From Chitinophaga niabensis (GTDB taxonomy: Bacteria > Bacteroidota > Bacteroidia > Chitinophagales > Chitinophagaceae): DNA of 64,000 nt. The notes beneath the pieces are model-generated. The model was not told where the DNA came from. It searched no databases and worked only from the letters and a program-made list of their open reading frames with translations. Below are positions 9,677 through 16,639 of this stretch, piece after piece; position 1 is the stretch's first letter, and each line of letters begins with the position of its first letter. The stretch spans positions 6,081,001 through 6,145,000 of the forward strand of contig NZ_CP154260.1 of NCBI RefSeq assembly GCF_039545795.1, written 5' to 3'. The position numbers and the translations under genes are program-made.

Positions 9677-9973
9677 ATGCAGCGCTATCTTCCCAAAATA
9701 AATATCGAACTGATCGCCTGGACCACCGGCCTGCTCTACCTCGCTATCATCCATCCCGGCGAGGGTTTCACCGGTTTTTGCTTCTTTAAAATGATTGGTT
9801 TTGGCGGCTGCCCGGGTTGTGGCCTGGGTACTTCCATCAGTCATCTTTTTCATGGGGAATGGCAGGAAAGCTGGGAAAGTCACAAACTCGGGGTGATTGT
9901 ATTAGTGGCTTTGTTGTGGCGGATCATTCAACTGATAAAACTTTTCCATATACCATTTAAGCCTGTAAAATAA
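9677..9973 (+). CDS. DUF2752 small membrane protein
   Basis: A 98-residue protein starting MQRYLPKINIELIAW. The central GFGGCPGCGLG box (Cys45 and Cys48) between two hydrophobic segments (about 10-25 and 72-90) is the hallmark of the DUF2752 family, whose function is unknown. An upstream in-frame ATG at 9617 would add 20 residues without resemblance to the family, so 9677 is chosen. It is followed seven bases later by a TM2-domain gene, suggesting a shared transcript; both are small inner-membrane proteins. Confidence 0.75.
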   Translation: MQRYLPKINIELIAWTTGLLYLAIIHPGEGFTGFCFFKMIGFGGCPGCGLGTSISHLFHGEWQESWESHKLGVIVLVALLWRIIQLIKLFHIPFKPVK

Positions 9974-9980
9974 ACGCTAT

Positions 9981-10334
9981 ATGAACAACTTCCATTTTGC
10001 CATGTTACCTGGCATCGACCATGAAGAGATTATCTGGCTGGAGGAATTAACCAAAAAATACGATGAAGATACGCGCCAGCGCTTCCTGGTCCTTTACCAG
10101 ACAAGGCGCAAAGATCCCCAAACGATACTGATCACCTGCCTGCTGGGCCTGGTGGCCGTAGCCGGCATTCACCGTTTTTTGATGGACCAGGTGCTGATGG
10201 GTATCCTTTACCTGTTCACCGGAGGCTTCTGTTTAGTGGGTACAATTATCGATGCCATGAACTATCGCAAACTCACCTGGGAGTACAATAAACAGGCTTC
10301 CATGGATGTTGCAGCGATGATCGGACTTCGTTAA
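9981..10334 (+). CDS. TM2 domain-containing membrane protein
   Basis: A 117-residue protein. Residues 1-45 are soluble, charged and probably helical (ending 'LVLYQTRRKD'); residues about 48-95 form two membrane segments around the motif AGIHRFLMDQVLMGILYL, which matches the TM2 domain pattern (GxHRFYxGxxxxGxxxL followed by a second helix). The role of these bacterial TM2 proteins is not established. It starts seven bases after the DUF2752 gene. Confidence 0.75.
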   Translation: MNNFHFAMLPGIDHEEIIWLEELTKKYDEDTRQRFLVLYQTRRKDPQTILITCLLGLVAVAGIHRFLMDQVLMGILYLFTGGFCLVGTIIDAMNYRKLTWEYNKQASMDVAAMIGLR

Positions 10335-10372
10335 AGAATCCCTAAAATGGGGCAAGAAATGGGAGATACTGT

Positions 10373-10380
10373 TATCTTTG
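10373..10380 (+). promoter_or_regulatory. -7 promoter element of the DUF4834 gene
   Basis: Exact TAnnTTTG match (TATCTTTG) only seven bases before the ATG at 10388, implying a leader of a few bases at most. Confidence 0.55.
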
Positions 10381-10387
10381 TGTGATT

Positions 10388-10633
10388 ATGTCAATAGGTA
10401 AGTTACTCATCTTTATCATCGTAGGCTGGATCCTTTATAAACTGGTGTTTGAGTTCATCATTCCGGTCTATAATTCTACCAAGCATGTCCGCCGCCAGGT
10501 AAGGGATATGCAACAGCATATGCGTGAGCAATTCGAGCAACAGCAGCAGCAACAACAAGCTCCTCCTCCTCAGCAACCTTCTCCCAAACCCAGGGAGAAG
10601 GGGGATTACATAGATTTTGAAGAGATCAAATAA
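10388..10633 (+). CDS. DUF4834 family small membrane protein
   Basis: An 81-residue protein: one N-terminal membrane helix (SIGKLLIFIIVGWILYKLVF), a charged region, a poly-Gln stretch, a Pro-rich linker and the conserved C-terminal GDYIDFEEIK. This arrangement is typical of the Bacteroidota DUF4834 family; its function is unknown. The ATG at 10388 is used rather than the GTG two codons before. The stop codon directly abuts the stop codon of the convergent HAD gene at 10634. Confidence 0.75.
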   Translation: MSIGKLLIFIIVGWILYKLVFEFIIPVYNSTKHVRRQVRDMQQHMREQFEQQQQQQQAPPPQQPSPKPREKGDYIDFEEIK

Positions 10634-11251
10634 TCACTTCCTGAAAATATCCAGGATGGTTTTCGGCGCCTGCAGGTGAATAGCCTGTATACCCAGTTCT
10701 TTCGCGGCTTCCACGTTAGGAAGTGTGTCGTCAATGAACAAAGTATGCTCCGGCCGGAGATCATTTTCATCGAGGATCAACTGGTAAATTTCCTTCCCGG
10801 GCTTGCGAAGGCCCACCAGGTGGGAATAGTATGTTCTGTCGAAAAAGGAAGCGAGGGATGATATGCCCCGGCTTTTTTCCAGGATGGTATTGAATGCTGC
10901 CAGGTGAATGGCATTGGTATTGCTGAGCAGGAATAAGTTGTAATGCTGCCGTAACTGCTGCAGCAGCTGCAGCCGGGCTACCGGGTAATCCAGCAACATG
11001 GCATTCCAGGCGGTAATGATGGCCTCGTTGGTTACCCCCGCCGGTAAGTGGGCTTTTATTTTTTCCAGGAATTCTTCCTCATTCACTTTACCGGTTTCCA
11101 AGTCCTCAAACAGGGAATTGGCATGGAGTTGGGAGAAATGTGTATTGAAATCAGCGATGCCCAGATCGGTGAATGCTTTGTGGGTGAGTTGGTAATCGAT
11201 ATTGAGAAGTACACCCCCCAGGTCGAAAATGATGTGTTGGATTCCTTGCAT
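10634..11251 (-). CDS. HAD-superfamily hydrolase (subfamily IA, YihX-like)
   Basis: A 205-residue phosphatase of the haloacid dehalogenase superfamily. Motif I is IIFDLGGVLLNID (nucleophile Asp10), motif II LLSNTN, motif III the lysine in RKPGKEIY, and motif IV LFIDDT; an alpha-helical cap lies between motif I and II. The GGVL variant of motif I and the cap are like YihX, which acts on sugar phosphates, but the substrate here is unknown. The -7 promoter element ends seven bases before the ATG. It converges with the DUF4834 gene with no spacer. Confidence 0.85.
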   Translation of the reverse strand: MQGIQHIIFDLGGVLLNIDYQLTHKAFTDLGIADFNTHFSQLHANSLFEDLETGKVNEEEFLEKIKAHLPAGVTNEAIITAWNAMLLDYPVARLQLLQQLRQHYNLFLLSNTNAIHLAAFNTILEKSRGISSLASFFDRTYYSHLVGLRKPGKEIYQLILDENDLRPEHTLFIDDTLPNVEAAKELGIQAIHLQAPKTILDIFRK

Positions 11252-11258
11252 GGTGCCG

Positions 11259-11266
11259 CAAAGTTA
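11259..11266 (-). promoter_or_regulatory. -7 promoter element of the HAD hydrolase gene
   Basis: Minus strand TAACTTTG, exact TAnnTTTG, seven bases from the ATG at 11251; a nearly leaderless message is implied. Confidence 0.55.
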
Positions 11267-11317
11267 AGGCCTGAAAGAAAAAAGAAATAATTCTTGGGGG
11301 ATTGACTAAAAAATATT

Positions 11318-11325
11318 TAGTTTTG
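11318..11325 (+). promoter_or_regulatory. -7 promoter element of the tRNA gene
   Basis: TAGTTTTG, exact TAnnTTTG, with a TTG at 11294-11296 (21 bases upstream). Lies 57 bases before the mature tRNA 5' end. Confidence 0.5.
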
Positions 11326-11382
11326 CCGTCCCTGAAAAGGGCCCAATTAAAGTTTATATATATATTTTTGTCCGAAAGGACT

Positions 11383-11456
11383 GGTCCTATAGCTCAGTTG
11401 GTTAGAGCATCTGACTCATAATCAGAGGGTCCTTGGTTCAAGCCCGAGTGGGACCA
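11383..11456 (+). tRNA. tRNA with CAU anticodon (elongator Met or lysidine-type Ile)
   Basis: A 74-base cloverleaf: acceptor ggtccta/tgggacc, D arm gctc...gagc, anticodon stem tctga/tcaga with loop ctCATaa (anticodon 11417-11419), T arm with ggttcaa, discriminator A at 11456. CCA is not encoded. Base pairs C4-G69 and C5-G68 in the acceptor stem are the ones reported as favourable for the lysidine enzyme TilS in E. coli, which leans towards tRNA-Ile2, but I cannot separate this from elongator tRNA-Met with certainty. Confidence 0.9.
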
Positions 11457-11497
11457 CAAAACCGGAAGTTCATCTTGTATGGATTTCCGGTTTTTTT
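11457..11497 (+). terminator. intrinsic terminator after the tRNA
   Basis: aaaaccggaa (11457-11467 region) pairs with ttccggtttt, followed by a run of T at 11491-11497. Confidence 0.85.
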
Positions 11498-11579
11498 ATG
11501 CCTATTCAAAAAAGCTATCCCCCGGCTTTTACGCCGAGGGATAAACTTCATGTCTAAAAGTAACGATAACGCGATCTCA

Positions 11580-12140
11580 TCAAAGTGATAACTCCAGCAT
11601 TCCTTCATTTCCGGGAAGGTCTGTTGCCTTGGCGCTGATCACTGCTCCGGTGTTGGCCAGTGTAACCGTGTACACCCATTGCCCTCGCTTAACCGGGTTC
11701 AGTAATGCATTGCCTTCTTCCAGCAAAACGCCGGCGGAATCAAAGATGCTCACCTTTACGCTGGCTACCCTGAAATCATCTTTCGCATGAACAACGATCG
11801 TTGAACCGGGTGTTCCATTGTAATTGGATGCATCGATCTTTTTTACAACAGGGGCTTTCAGATAGTCTCTGAAGGCCATGTTATAGGCAGTACTTCCGAA
11901 AGGGGCTATTTTCTCATATTCCTTTTTTAAGTCTGCCGAAGCAATAGCACCCTGTGCGTACAGTACTGCTTCTGCGAACCGCTCGCGGGCTTCTGTTTGT
12001 TCTTTTGTAGCTACCGCGCCTTTTTTAACGGACGGCATCTTTACGATATGTGTGTTATTTCCGCGTTTACGGTAAACGAATTGTTTACCTACATTTCCAC
12101 TTGCACCGCGGACGAGCAAGTTATTGTTTATGTTAGCCAT
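11580..12140 (-). CDS. uncharacterised 186-residue protein, Ig-like C-terminal half
   Basis: No family is recognised with confidence. The first 45 residues have a 'GASGNVGKQFVYRKRG' motif followed by basic sequence and 'QTEARERFAEAV', a layout seen in several uncharacterised Bacteroidota proteins of similar size (for example DUF6266-type). Residues about 45-90 look helical; about 95-186 look like a beta-sandwich (alternating 'STIVVHAKDD', 'VKVSIFDSAG', 'GQWVYTVTLA'). There is no signal peptide. The promoter box at 12266-12273 gives a leader of about 120 bases containing GC-rich self-complementary sequence, so post-transcriptional control is possible. Confidence 0.6.
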   Translation of the reverse strand: MANINNNLLVRGASGNVGKQFVYRKRGNNTHIVKMPSVKKGAVATKEQTEARERFAEAVLYAQGAIASADLKKEYEKIAPFGSTAYNMAFRDYLKAPVVKKIDASNYNGTPGSTIVVHAKDDFRVASVKVSIFDSAGVLLEEGNALLNPVKRGQWVYTVTLANTGAVISAKATDLPGNEGMLELSL

Positions 12141-12265
12141 GATAGACTGTTTTAACTGGTAAGAAAAAATTGTTTAAATCTGTGATCCCCGCGCCAGGAG
12201 AAAGTTTCCCGGGGTGCTCCTCCCGTTCCACTTAAGCACTGCTCCTTTTGCGGCGATCAATAAGT

Positions 12266-12273
12266 CAAAATTA
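12266..12273 (-). promoter_or_regulatory. -7 promoter element of the 186-residue protein gene
   Basis: Minus strand TAATTTTG, exact TAnnTTTG, about 125 bases before the ATG at 12140, leaving a long leader. Three GACG-T(n) direct repeats lie about 30-60 bases upstream of it (12304-12332). Confidence 0.5.
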
Positions 12274-12303
12274 TATCCAATTCTGTGGGGACTAAAAACG
12301 TAT

Positions 12304-12332
12304 GACGCGTTTTGACGCTTTTGACGTTTTTT
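12304..12332. repeat. three phased GACG direct repeats
   Basis: gacgcgtttt, gacgctttt and gacgtttttt begin at 12304, 12314 and 12323. Spacing of 9-10 bases places them on one face of the helix, as in regulator-binding or iteron-like sites. They lie upstream of the promoter at 12266-12273. Confidence 0.5.
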
Positions 12333-12363
12333 GTTCATAATAAATTGGTATTCTTTTTCTTAT

Positions 12364-12467
12364 GCTTTATCCTTGCTTCATCCTTGCTTTAAAGTAGCTT
12401 AAACCCGCTCCAGGCTGCAACATGAAGCAAGGATGAAGCAAGGATAAAGCTACCATAGCGGGTTTAT
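12364..12467. repeat. crossed inverted repeat (pseudoknot-compatible element)
   Basis: A 25-bp perfect arm at 12365-12389 is inverted at 12425-12449 (extends to 26 bp with G12364-C12450). A second pair, 12394-12399 with 12448-12453, and a third, taaacccgct at 12400-12409 with agcgggttta at 12457-12466, are also perfect. The order is A-B-C ... A'-B'-C', so the pairs cross rather than nest. Arm A itself is a duplicated 10-11 base word (atccttgctt twice). No ORF covers it. Confidence 0.8.
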
Positions 12468-12565
12468 CTAAAATTCAATACTTTTATGCCCATGGTAAAG
12501 ACTTCAAAGCAAACGGAAGGATCTGGATAGATGGAAAAGAAGGCGCTTTTCTCGGTTACGGGAGA

Positions 12566-12979
12566 GTGGAGCTGCTGGAAAAGATCCATGAAACGGGTCC
12601 TATCCGTAAGGCGGCGCAGGCCATGAAAATGTCCTACCGGCAGGCCTGGGAGTTCGTTAAACAAATGAATGAACAAACAGAAAGCCCCCTTGTACTAATG
12701 AATGTCGGTGGTAAAGGTGGTGGGCAAACACAACTCACCGAAGCCGGATTACGGGCCATTGAAACGTTTAAATCTTTCAATGTTGCTTTTCCTGAAACAC
12801 AAGTCAACCTGACCAAAATCATTCCCACCAACCACCCCAATTCCTTAGCTTTACAACATGCATCAACGTATCATAGCCACGTTCCTCTTTCTCACCTGGC
12901 TCTGCCAGGTCGGGGACCGATATGTAGTGATGCTGGAGTTCTACCTCAATCAATCCTACATTGCGAAGAACCTCTGTGA
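12566..12979 (+). CDS. ModE-like winged-helix DNA-binding protein, ends look damaged
   Basis: From the GTG at 12566 the product starts (V)ELLEKIHETGPIRKAAQAMK, then MSYRQAWEFVKQMNE and GGKGGGQTQLTEAG: the N-terminal winged-helix domain of ModE-type regulators. Family members normally begin earlier with NGRIWI...G.GR; that sequence is present in the same frame from about 12494 (GKDFKANGRIWIDGKEG), but no ATG, GTG or TTG occurs between the stop at 12434-12436 and 12566. At the 3' end the frame runs 122 bases into the next gene with no family-like sequence after about residue 85. It is either started from a rare codon or decaying; target genes are unknown. Confidence 0.5.
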   Translation: MELLEKIHETGPIRKAAQAMKMSYRQAWEFVKQMNEQTESPLVLMNVGGKGGGQTQLTEAGLRAIETFKSFNVAFPETQVNLTKIIPTNHPNSLALQHASTYHSHVPLSHLALPGRGPICSDAGVLPQSILHCEEPL

Positions 12980-13232
12980 AAACCGCGCCAGGCCACAGTT
13001 GAACTGTAACGGTAATTGCGTGCTTTCAAAGAAGCTCGCAGAAGAACAAAAGAAACAACAGGAGGTTCCTGCTAAAAAAACGGAAAGTAAAGAAATCATT
13101 TACCTAAGCTGCAAAACAGATAATACCCTCTCTAACGCATATACTTTATTAAACAACACTTTCATCTTTCCCATATCCATCGGATACCCTGTAGATCAAT
13201 CAGCCGCTATCTTCCATCCACCCACCGCATAG
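12858..13232 (+). CDS. small Cys-motif protein of the copper module
   Basis: A 124-residue protein with a hydrophobic N-terminus (IIATFLFLTWLCQVGDRYVV), then YIAKNLCENRARPQLNCNGNC, i.e. Cys40, Cys50 and Cys54, followed by a Lys/Gln/Glu-rich helix and a hydrophobic tail. Similar short proteins with LCxNRxxPxLxCNGxC occur in Bacteroidota, but I know of no proven function; the cysteine spacing suggests a metal or disulfide role, outside the cytoplasmic membrane or attached to it. It precedes the MbnP-like, MbnH-like and outer-membrane genes on the same strand, so copper handling is inferred. Confidence 0.65.
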   Translation: MHQRIIATFLFLTWLCQVGDRYVVMLEFYLNQSYIAKNLCENRARPQLNCNGNCVLSKKLAEEQKKQQEVPAKKTESKEIIYLSCKTDNTLSNAYTLLNNTFIFPISIGYPVDQSAAIFHPPTA

Positions 13233-13342
13233 GCGCATACTCCACATAAATTAAAACTCCCGCATAAACGCAGGCTTATTGTCATGTCTATTGCTGCACC
13301 ATTCCGCGGCCGGGAATTCTATTGCCTTAAACTCAACAAACT

Positions 13343-14140
13343 ATGCAACAAGCAAAATTACTCATCATATTCCTGTTCATTTTTTCCGCGTGTAAAAAAG
13401 ATTCCATCGCAACAGATACTTCCAAAGCCACACTCAGCATTCAATTCGATAATGTTGCCGGAGATAAGAACCTCCAACTGAATACCGGTAATTATTCCAA
13501 CGAAGCAGGAGAACAATTCAATGTTTCCCTGCTGCAATATTTCATCAGTAATATCAAAGTAAAAACAGCCGCAGGTGTGGAATATGTAATTCCGCAGGAC
13601 AGCAGCTATTTCCTCATCTCAGAAAGTAATCCATCCACACAGTTCGTTAAAGTAAAAGTACCGCAGGGAGATTATGCCAGCATCAGCTTTGTGCTGGGTG
13701 TAGATAGCCTCAGAAGCACGATGGATATTGATAAACGCACTGGTGTGTTAGATCCTTCAGGCGGGCATGATGATGGTATGTACTGGGGGTGGAACAGTGG
13801 TTATATCTTTTTCAGGATGGAAGGGATTGCTGCAGCAGCTCCCGTTGACCCCAGCGGACAACGTAAATTCAGATACCATATTGGCGGTTTTGGCGGCTAC
13901 AGTGCCCCAACGATCAACAACATCAGAACGATCAGCGTAGACCTCAATGCAGGTGGCGTGGCAAAAGTGAGAGCAGGCCGACAGCCCAATATCCACCTGA
14001 TGGTAGATATCCTCAAGGTCTTCAATGGCCCGAATAAAGCCAGCATCGCAGCAAACCCTACTGTGATGTTCAGCGAATTCAGCGGGAAGATTGCCAACAA
14101 CTTCTCCAGCATGTTCCATCATGATCACACTGAAAACTGA
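13343..14140 (+). CDS. MbnP-like copper-binding lipoprotein
   Basis: A 265-residue lipoprotein (lipobox IFSAC, Cys17) with the MbnP-type beta-sandwich. Diagnostic features are the early LSIQFDNVAG strand, 'LLQYFISNIKV', and the motif GMYWGWNSGYIFFRMEG (145-161) with Trp148 and Trp150, followed by 'YHIGGFGG'. A histidine-rich tail (FHHDHTEN) ends the protein. In studied MbnP proteins a tryptophan is oxidised to kynurenine by the partner MbnH and copper binding depends on it; one of the MYWGW tryptophans is the candidate here (inference). It is seven bases upstream of the mbnH-like gene. Confidence 0.82.
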   Translation: MQQAKLLIIFLFIFSACKKDSIATDTSKATLSIQFDNVAGDKNLQLNTGNYSNEAGEQFNVSLLQYFISNIKVKTAAGVEYVIPQDSSYFLISESNPSTQFVKVKVPQGDYASISFVLGVDSLRSTMDIDKRTGVLDPSGGHDDGMYWGWNSGYIFFRMEGIAAAAPVDPSGQRKFRYHIGGFGGYSAPTINNIRTISVDLNAGGVAKVRAGRQPNIHLMVDILKVFNGPNKASIAANPTVMFSEFSGKIANNFSSMFHHDHTEN

Positions 14141-14146
14141 TGACCT

Positions 14147-15142
14147 ATGAAACAACTCTTAATCGTACTATCCATATTTATACTCGCCTGTACCAAACAG
14201 GACCTGATGGAGCGTTTCTTCGGTTTTAAACAACCGGAGAACTTTCCACCCAGGGTATATAAGAAAGAAGTGACGCAGGCTGGTTTTGAATTAGGGAGGA
14301 AGTTATTCTATGAACCCCGGCTTTCCAGGAACAATACTGTCTCCTGTGGAAGCTGTCATATTCAAAGCGCAGCCTTCACACATCATGGCCATGATATCAG
14401 CCATGGAATTGACGATCGCCTGGGCAACCGCAACGCCACTCCCATTATGAATATGGCCTGGCACACTACTTTCATGTGGGATGGCGGAGTATTTGACCTC
14501 GACCTTCAACCCATCGTTCCCATCACAAACGTGGTGGAAATGGATGAAACGATAGACAACGTATTGAATAAACTACGCAACCACCCACAATACCCTGAGC
14601 TGTTTAAAAAGGCTTACGGCAGCACGGAGATCACGTCTGCCAAAATGCTCAAAGCCTTGTCCCAGTTCATGGTGATGCTGGTAAGCGCCAATTCCAGGTA
14701 CGATAGCGTCAAAACAAAAAAAGCCACCTTCACTGCCGAAGAAGAACAGGGCTATAAGATCTTTCAACAGCAATGCAACAGTTGCCACCAGGAGCCGCTG
14801 TTCACAGATCTTTCTTTCAGGAATAATGGCATCGGGCCGGGACCCGCCAATGATGAAGGCAGGGAACCCATCACACTCAACCCGGCGGATAAATTTAAGT
14901 TCAAAGTACCCAGTCTACGTAACCTGGCTTATACGGCTCCCTACATGCATGATGGCAGATTCTATTCCCTGGATGCTGTATTAAACCATTACGCAGATGA
15001 AGTAAAGGATATGCCCACACTGGATCCTCTGCTAAAGAACGGCATTGCTTTAACAACTACAGAAAAGGCACAGTTAAAAGCTTTCCTGAATACCCTGAAC
15101 GATAAAATTTTTATAACAGATAAACGATTTGCTGAACAATGA
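14147..15142 (+). CDS. MbnH-like diheme cytochrome c peroxidase-family lipoprotein
   Basis: A 331-residue protein of the diheme cytochrome c peroxidase/MauG superfamily, with a lipobox FILAC (Cys15). The two haem sites are CGSCH (67-71) and CNSCH (210-214), each preceded by typical sequence ('GRKLFYEPRLS', 'GYKIFQQQCN'); 'VPSLRNLAYTAPYMHDGRF' is the family signature near the second haem. MbnH enzymes convert a tryptophan of MbnP to kynurenine, which fits the directly upstream MbnP-like gene. Its stop overlaps the next start by four bases (ATGA). Confidence 0.85.
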   Translation: MKQLLIVLSIFILACTKQDLMERFFGFKQPENFPPRVYKKEVTQAGFELGRKLFYEPRLSRNNTVSCGSCHIQSAAFTHHGHDISHGIDDRLGNRNATPIMNMAWHTTFMWDGGVFDLDLQPIVPITNVVEMDETIDNVLNKLRNHPQYPELFKKAYGSTEITSAKMLKALSQFMVMLVSANSRYDSVKTKKATFTAEEEQGYKIFQQQCNSCHQEPLFTDLSFRNNGIGPGPANDEGREPITLNPADKFKFKVPSLRNLAYTAPYMHDGRFYSLDAVLNHYADEVKDMPTLDPLLKNGIALTTTEKAQLKAFLNTLNDKIFITDKRFAEQ

Positions 15143-16038
15143 AAAAGATGGCCCTGGTATTTATAGCCTTATTCGTGTACAAGATTTCAGCAGCCTGCGA
15201 TATCTGCGGCTGCGGAGTAGGCAGTTATTACATCGGGTTGCTGCCTGATTTTAAGCAACGCTTTGCAGGCCTGCGTTATCAATACAAAACCATGCGTTCT
15301 CATCTTGGCCCGGGAGGCAGCACTTCTTACCTCACCACAGATGAAACTTACCAGACAGCTGAATTATGGGGCGGCTGGAATATCGGGAAGAAGTTCCGGG
15401 TGCTGGGCTTCGTTCCGCTTAATTTCAGTGAACGCAGCAACCAGGGCATATCCAAAAGCAAAACAGGACTGGGAGATATTGCTGTTACAGGATATTATCA
15501 GGTGTTCAGCAAAATGAATACGGCGGCGCATTCTTTATGGATCGGTGCAGGTGTGAAGCTGCCTACCGGCAAATATGAGCCTGCGGAAAGAAAAGAAAAT
15601 GAAGACAGTCCCAATAACTTTCAGCTGGGAACAGCCAGTATGGATTTTACACTGAATGCCATGTACGATATCCGGCTAATGGATATAGGATTGAATACAA
15701 ACATCAGCTATAAGCTCAACACCCGTAATAAATATGATTATCAATATGGCAATAAGTTCACCGCCAACCTGCTGGTCTATTACAAACTACGGCCGTTGAA
15801 AGACCTTTCCATTTCCCCTAATGCAGGTATACTGTATGAAACAGCAGATGAGGATACAGAACAAATAAGGGTCGATGTTTCCGGTGGTTATACTCTGATG
15901 GGTACTGCCGGCATAGAGCTTTCTTTTAAACAGTATGCTATCGGCGGTAATTTTCAACCGGTGCTTTCGCAGGAGCTGGCCGGCATGAAAGTAAAAGCAG
16001 GGAACAGGACGATGGTACATTTGACTTATTTATTTTAG
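15139..16038 (+). CDS. outer-membrane beta-barrel-type protein with CxxCxC motif
   Basis: A 299-residue exported protein; the signal peptide ends near Ala19 (KISAA|CD) and the mature protein begins CDICGCGVGSYYIGLLP (Cys20, Cys23, Cys25). The rest is alternating beta-strand sequence ending in an aromatic residue (MVHLTYLF), typical of an outer-membrane barrel. The N-terminal cysteine cluster could bind copper. Overlap with the mbnH-like gene makes it part of the same operon; a role in copper uptake, export or sensing at the outer membrane is inference. Confidence 0.7.
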   Translation: MKKMALVFIALFVYKISAACDICGCGVGSYYIGLLPDFKQRFAGLRYQYKTMRSHLGPGGSTSYLTTDETYQTAELWGGWNIGKKFRVLGFVPLNFSERSNQGISKSKTGLGDIAVTGYYQVFSKMNTAAHSLWIGAGVKLPTGKYEPAERKENEDSPNNFQLGTASMDFTLNAMYDIRLMDIGLNTNISYKLNTRNKYDYQYGNKFTANLLVYYKLRPLKDLSISPNAGILYETADEDTEQIRVDVSGGYTLMGTAGIELSFKQYAIGGNFQPVLSQELAGMKVKAGNRTMVHLTYLF

Positions 16039-16122
16039 GCGGAAATCACCCTGAATTTGTCGCGTTTAACCATGTTCTTTCAAATTAAAAGAGCCCACCT
16101 TTGTTATACAAAACTCAAGGTT

Positions 16123-16557
16123 ATGAAAAAGAAAACATTCTCTATTACAATTGATGCCCCCGCTGAAAAAGTGTGGGAACAACTCTGGGGTAAAGAAAGT
16201 TACCGGGTATGGACAGCTCCTTTCGCCAGCGGATCAGACGTTAAAACAGATTGGAAAAAAGGCAGTAAAGCCGTGTTCGTAGACGGCCAGAACAATGGCA
16301 TGGTATCCGTGATCGCTGAGAATATTCCTAATGAGTATATGTCCATTAAACACCTCGGCAACATGATCAACGGGGTAGAGGACCTGGACAGTCCGGAAGT
16401 GAAAAAATGGGCCGGTTCCGAAGAGAACTATACCCTTAAAACAGTGGGCGACAAAACAGCTTTAACAGTAGAACTGGACCTTCCGGATGAGTTTGAAAAT
16501 CATTTTGACGAACCCTTTCCCAAGGCATTAAACGAATTGAAAAAACTGGCGGAATGA
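16123..16557 (+). CDS. SRPBCC (START-like) domain protein, AHSA1 type
   Basis: A 144-residue protein starting MKKKTFSITIDAPAEKVWEQLW. The opening beta strand, 'DAPAEKVW' helix and the C-terminal amphipathic helix 'FPKALNELKKLAE' are the START-like helix-grip fold of the AHSA1/SRPBCC group, which bind hydrophobic ligands or act in stress responses. The ligand is unknown. The ATG at 16123 starts exactly at the domain; upstream in-frame ATGs add unrelated residues. It ends about 80 bases before purU. Confidence 0.8.
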   Translation: MKKKTFSITIDAPAEKVWEQLWGKESYRVWTAPFASGSDVKTDWKKGSKAVFVDGQNNGMVSVIAENIPNEYMSIKHLGNMINGVEDLDSPEVKKWAGSEENYTLKTVGDKTALTVELDLPDEFENHFDEPFPKALNELKKLAE

Positions 16558-16639
16558 TCATTAAAGCCAGGGTGAAAGAAAACAAAGAAAGCACAATAGC
16601 CAGGAAATAGCGGAGAAAATTGTATACTTTCACCCTGCT

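Noticed and set aside
11302..11325. TTGAC at 11302 as the -33 partner for the tRNA promoter
   Set aside because: Only 13 bases from the -7 element; the TTG at 11294 fits better.
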